DNA of 57,276 nucleotides from an uncultured Prevotella sp. (GTDB lineage Bacteria; Bacteroidota; Bacteroidia; Bacteroidales; Bacteroidaceae): contig NZ_CAMJOS010000023.1 of NCBI RefSeq assembly GCF_946407605.1, positions 1-57,276 on the forward strand, written 5' to 3'. A program made the position numbers and the translations under genes. This document shows, in pieces, positions 54,160 to 57,276 of the stretch. The number at the start of each line of letters is the position of its first letter. Position 1 is the first letter of the stretch. Below the pieces are notes generated by a model. That model did not search any database, had not been told where the DNA came from, and saw only the letters and a program-made list of their open reading frames with translations.

Positions 54160-56880
54160 CTATACGTATTTCGAGGGCGAAACACCAAAATACTTCTTGA
54201 AGACCGTGCTGAAATACTTGGGATTGTCGAATCCTGTCAGCGCTGCGGCATCGGTAACGTTACTGCCCGAACGCAGCATAGAGGCAGCACGCTCCAAGCG
54301 GATAATTCGCATAAAGTCCTGAGGCGACTTACCCGTATAAGACTTCAGTTTTACATAGAACAAGGTGCGGCTCATGGCCATCTCACGACACAGATGATCG
54401 ATAGTGAACTCTGAGTCGCTCATATGCTCTAATATCAGTTCCGTGGCTTTGTCAACAAACTCTTTGCCGCCATCCTTTTCTGGTGCCGACTGATGGGGGA
54501 TGCTGACAGCCGCTGCTGGCTCTACGGTCTGCAGATGGTCGATGGTCAGTCGCATGTACTTCTCGTGAAGTTGGTACATGAGCCAGGCGCCATAGAAGGT
54601 CAGGATGACCAGGGCGATATAGATACACCACATCCACCAGGTGTTCCACCAAGGCTGACCAATGATGATGATGAGCGTTTTCGTATCAATGACGGTGCCA
54701 TTGGTACGGCTAATGCATTGTAATGTGAGTTGATGCTCACCAGGTTCCATGTTGACAAAACGGATATACTGCTGGTCAGAAGGCTGACTCCATTCTCCGT
54801 CGCCCACCTGATAGCGGTAAGCAATATCGAAGTGATTACGCATATTGACGCTTTCGAACAGGATGTCGAAGGTACGCTGGTCGTACGACAGTTCCAGTTT
54901 GCCGTTTTCCATTTGTCTGCTCACCTCTTCGGTCTGCAGCGACTCTTGGTCAGTAGAGCAGACGACACCCATGATGACCAGCTGGGCCTTATAGTTGATA
55001 GACTGCACCTGCTCTGGATGAATGACGAGAGCACCAGTGGTGGTACCAAAGATGATATTGCCGTTGGGCAGGTTCTCGGCAGCACCACGTGAGTATTCGC
55101 GGTTCAGACCATAGCAGTAGTTCGCATTCACAACGGTCTTGGGAGCATCGGGCGACACGAACGAGAGGCCTTCCTCCGTTGCAATCCAGATGCGTCCGTC
55201 GTTACCTTTCACCAGACTTCTGACATAGTTTGAGGGCAGTCCGTTGGCTGTGGTCAGCTGATGGCTCTCGTGCTTGGCCTGATGATAGACATAGACGCCA
55301 CCGCCGTCTGTGCCTATCCAGAGCTCCAGACCCGACGCCAGCAAGTGGGTGACGAAGGGGTTGATATCGGTAACGCCCGAAGGGGCATAATTCAGGTCTT
55401 TGATAATCTCGCTGCCAGGTGTCAGCAGCTTCAGGCCAAACGCCGTTCCTACAGCAATCTGTCCGGAAGCCAACTGGGTGATGGCCTGCACGTCGTGTAT
55501 ATCATAATAATAGGTGTGACCATCGGTGGTTTTTTCCAATAGGTTGCCATTCAGACTGCCCACCCAGAGGTTGCCGTCCTTGTCATACAGGGCGGCATAG
55601 ACGTGATCATCGGTCAGGGGACTGTTGGCAGTGGTATAGATATGACGTATCTGGGCGTTCCTGTCTATCTCGTAGATGCCTTTGCCATAGGTCGATACCA
55701 GCAGTCCGCCGTCAGGTTGCTGGGTGGCGTTCAGCACTACCGTGCCCTGACAGCAATGCTGCCATAGTCCTGTCTCGGTGTTCAGGATGCTGATACCATT
55801 GTCGGTACCCATCAGTAGCAGATGGTCTGACAATGGTGTCACCGTATTCACATGGTCGTTTCTCAGGCTCTGTATGTCGTTTCTCACATGATGGTAGATG
55901 GCTGCGGTGCTACCTATGGGCCGGGCGATGTCTATGCCGCCAGAGTAGGAGCCAATGACAATGTTCTTCCAAGTATCGACCAAGATGCTGTAGATGCCGT
56001 TGCCATGCAGCACGCCTACCTCCGATTCGTTGGCATCGAACAGCAACGAACAACTTCCTCTACCGTCACGCCGCATCTGATATACACCTTCGCCGTCGAT
56101 GCCTATCAACATGGTCTCGTCATCATATGGACAGATGCTGCGGATGGGGTTCTGGGGTTTGGTGTCGTCAGTCAAACCAACGAACACATCGGATGTAATG
56201 GTGTTGTTGTCGCTTAGGGTCACAATATGCAAACCGTTTTCATAACCGCCCAGCCACAGCTTGTCCGACAGTTCGTCGTAGTAGCCGAACTCGATATTAT
56301 AGGGCAGCAACAGTCGGCTTTGCTGGTCGAACACCCCTTCTCGAGTGCAGAACAGCAGCTTGTCTTTTATCGAAATGATATGGTTCACATACGGCCCCTT
56401 GACCATTTGCGTCAGCGTGGTGTCTTGCATCAGGTAAACGCCGTTGTGCATGGCCAGATACAGCTTGTTGCCATCGACATAGATATCGTTGAGTCCCACC
56501 TCATGTCCCATTTTATCAGACAGGTTAGTGACGAGGTCGAACTTATCCTGTAGGGCACGAAACAGATAGATAGTACCACTATTGTCGTAGGCAAAAATCC
56601 TTGTCGAGTCTGTTGTCAGATGAATGACGCGTCCCCCAAGATGTCTGTATGAAGTGCCTTCGTCCAGCAGGTAGTTGCGCACCGTCGAGCCGTTATAGCG
56701 CCCCACGCCCGTCATTGACGCCCACCAGATAGCGCCGCTCTTGGTTTGACAGATGGAAAAGATGCGTTGACTGCTCAGCCCTTCAGCCTTGCCGATATGC
56801 GAGAAGGTGAAGTCTTTCACCTCCAGCGCAAAGCCACAAGTCGACGCCAGTATCATAGAGATTAGTAAAAGTCGTTTCAT
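54160..56880 (-). CDS. Membrane-spanning propeller sensor fused to AraC-type HTH regulator
   Basis: 906 residues: signal peptide (MKRLLLISMILASTCGFA), periplasmic beta-propeller repeats (for example DGNLWVGSLNGNLL, NDGRIWIATEEGLSFVS, SGLELWIGTDGGGVYVY) to about residue 640, a Y_Y_Y-type Ig domain (MRNHFDIAYRYQVGDGEWSQ, about 690-740), one membrane segment (about 748-768), a linker of about 40 residues and an HTH_18 AraC domain (about 806-906: FTIDHLCREMAMSRTLFY; FDNPKYFSTVFKKYFGVSP). It resembles a hybrid two-component sensor but lacks histidine kinase and receiver domains. Start at 56880 because the ORF start at 56937 lies upstream of the -7 element. Presumed activator of the adjacent operon. 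Confidence 0.88.
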   Translation of the reverse strand: MKRLLLISMILASTCGFALEVKDFTFSHIGKAEGLSSQRIFSICQTKSGAIWWASMTGVGRYNGSTVRNYLLDEGTSYRHLGGRVIHLTTDSTRIFAYDNSGTIYLFRALQDKFDLVTNLSDKMGHEVGLNDIYVDGNKLYLAMHNGVYLMQDTTLTQMVKGPYVNHIISIKDKLLFCTREGVFDQQSRLLLPYNIEFGYYDELSDKLWLGGYENGLHIVTLSDNNTITSDVFVGLTDDTKPQNPIRSICPYDDETMLIGIDGEGVYQMRRDGRGSCSLLFDANESEVGVLHGNGIYSILVDTWKNIVIGSYSGGIDIARPIGSTAAIYHHVRNDIQSLRNDHVNTVTPLSDHLLLMGTDNGISILNTETGLWQHCCQGTVVLNATQQPDGGLLVSTYGKGIYEIDRNAQIRHIYTTANSPLTDDHVYAALYDKDGNLWVGSLNGNLLEKTTDGHTYYYDIHDVQAITQLASGQIAVGTAFGLKLLTPGSEIIKDLNYAPSGVTDINPFVTHLLASGLELWIGTDGGGVYVYHQAKHESHQLTTANGLPSNYVRSLVKGNDGRIWIATEEGLSFVSPDAPKTVVNANYCYGLNREYSRGAAENLPNGNIIFGTTTGALVIHPEQVQSINYKAQLVIMGVVCSTDQESLQTEEVSRQMENGKLELSYDQRTFDILFESVNMRNHFDIAYRYQVGDGEWSQPSDQQYIRFVNMEPGEHQLTLQCISRTNGTVIDTKTLIIIIGQPWWNTWWMWCIYIALVILTFYGAWLMYQLHEKYMRLTIDHLQTVEPAAAVSIPHQSAPEKDGGKEFVDKATELILEHMSDSEFTIDHLCREMAMSRTLFYVKLKSYTGKSPQDFMRIIRLERAASMLRSGSNVTDAAALTGFDNPKYFSTVFKKYFGVSPSKYV

Positions 56881-56903
56881 CTTCCTTTTTAGGTTTTGTG
56901 TGG

Positions 56904-56911
56904 CAAAGTTA
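56904..56911 (-). promoter_or_regulatory. Promoter -7 element of the regulator gene
   Basis: TAACTTTG on the minus strand, 23 bp before the chosen ATG. It supports the shorter start. Confidence 0.6.
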
Positions 56912-56954
56912 CAAATTATTTTGGAATTATCGTACACAATTACTTAATTATTAT

Positions 56955-56962
56955 TATCTTTG
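56955..56962 (+). promoter_or_regulatory. Promoter -7 element before the small ORF
   Basis: TATCTTTG on the plus strand, 14 bp before the ATG at 56977, divergent from the regulator promoter. Confidence 0.5.
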
Positions 56963-56976
56963 CCGAGTGATTTCAA

Positions 56977-57105
56977 ATGAATATCCAGGAAATAGATGAC
57001 TTGACAGGCCGCAGGATTACCAGCCTTGCAAACATGCCGAAGGGACAGATTGTCATTGTTCGTGCAAGTGATGGGAAAGAGAGGAAGATACAAGTTATTA
57101 AATAA
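56977..57105 (+). CDS. 42-residue ORF resembling a secretion-tail fragment
   Basis: Translation begins MNIQEIDDLTGRRITSLANM and ends GKERKIQVIK. It has no signal peptide. Its pattern (D-L-x-G-R-R, a PKG-type turn, then a basic end) resembles the C-terminal tails of the secreted proteins in this window (20672-22156 and 28838-30232) and of other Prevotella proteins. It may be a truncated gene remnant or a genuine small protein, as it has its own promoter-like element and an intact frame. The 22-bp repeat follows at once. Confidence 0.5.
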   Translation: MNIQEIDDLTGRRITSLANMPKGQIVIVRASDGKERKIQVIK

Positions 57106-57126
57106 GGTGCTTTAACACGATTTGCT

Positions 57127-57224
57127 CCCTAACTAGAAAAAAATAATTCCCTAACTGGGAAAAAATAATTCCCTAACTGGGAAAAAATAATTCCCTAACT
57201 GGGAAAAAATAATTCCCTAACTTG
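57127..57224. repeat. 22-bp tandem repeat CCCTAACTGGG, locus 3
   Basis: Units start at 57127, 57149, 57171, 57193 and 57215 (the last partial). Three consecutive units (57149-57214) are identical; the first differs by having CTAGA in place of CTGGG. Each contains the small palindrome TTCCCTAACTGGGAA. The remaining bases to 57276 show no gene. Confidence 0.95.
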
Positions 57225-57276
57225 TAGTTCGCTGATTTTGGTTGTCAGTTTTCTGTCTTTCGACTAGATCAAGTTG

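Noticed and set aside
57127..57224. CRISPR array
   Set aside because: The repeats have a 22-bp period with no unique spacers, and no cas genes are present.
1..57276. tRNA, rRNA, insertion sequences and prophage genes
   Set aside because: No cloverleaf with CCA-end context, rRNA segment, transposase or integrase could be recognised in any spacer or reading frame.

Overview
The window comes from the chromosome of a member of the Bacteroidales, most probably a Prevotella-like gut or rumen bacterium. The evidence is the Bacteroidota promoter signature (a -7 element TAnnTTTG, sometimes with a -33 TTTG) in front of most transcription units, a SusC/SusD-type glycan locus, lipoproteins with acidic residues after the lipobox cysteine, a PorZ-like protein, and C-terminal tails of the Prevotella/Bacteroides kind. 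The assignment is inferred from gene content; no 16S gene is present.

Layout. Positions 1-4.2 kb carry fumarate reductase genes (frdC-frdA, minus strand, frdA cut by the window edge) and a BspA-like leucine-rich-repeat lipoprotein. Positions 4.3-10.5 kb hold mnmG-apt-uvrC-dtd-pyrophosphohydrolase-deoC on the plus strand, with two perfect 16-bp parS-type palindromes flanking apt. Positions 10.5-20.3 kb hold a VanZ-like membrane protein, a polyprenyl diphosphate synthase, polA, ychF, lgt, a TonB-like periplasmic protein and mutS. Positions 20.7-30.7 kb hold a secreted protein with a C-terminal tail and a tight plus-strand run leuS-yitT-rdgB-porZ-like-CotH-GtrA that ends in a terminator shared with nadA.

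Between nadA and a TrmH-type methyltransferase (31.7-32.1 kb) is a gene-free AT-rich stretch with three perfect TTATCCACA boxes and several near-matches, a candidate replication origin or DnaA-binding locus. Positions 32.6-36.7 kb carry a rubredoxin too short for usual ORF cut-offs, a glycosyltransferase 9, a DUF4254 protein and a secreted GH36 alpha-galactosidase. Positions 36.9-41.2 kb carry a three-gene unit: surface lipoprotein, TonB-dependent receptor and DUF4249 lipoprotein.

Positions 41.3-56.9 kb form a complete polysaccharide utilization locus on the minus strand. In transcription order it is: a membrane-spanning AraC-type regulator, two GH5 lipoproteins, a GH94 cellobiose-phosphorylase-like enzyme, a GPH/MFS sugar transporter, SusC, SusD and a surface glycan-binding lipoprotein. 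Inferred pathway: GH5 enzymes cut a beta-1,4-glucan at the cell surface, SusCD imports oligosaccharides, the MFS protein brings the disaccharide into the cytoplasm and GH94 phosphorolyses it. The regulator has a periplasmic propeller sensor and a HTH domain but no histidine kinase or receiver domain. A long inverted repeat plus a 21-bp-spaced direct repeat lies just upstream of the enzyme operon.

The window is also rich in short-period repeats (7, 8, 9 and 22 bp) in intergenic and even coding DNA. The 22-bp family occurs at three separate loci.
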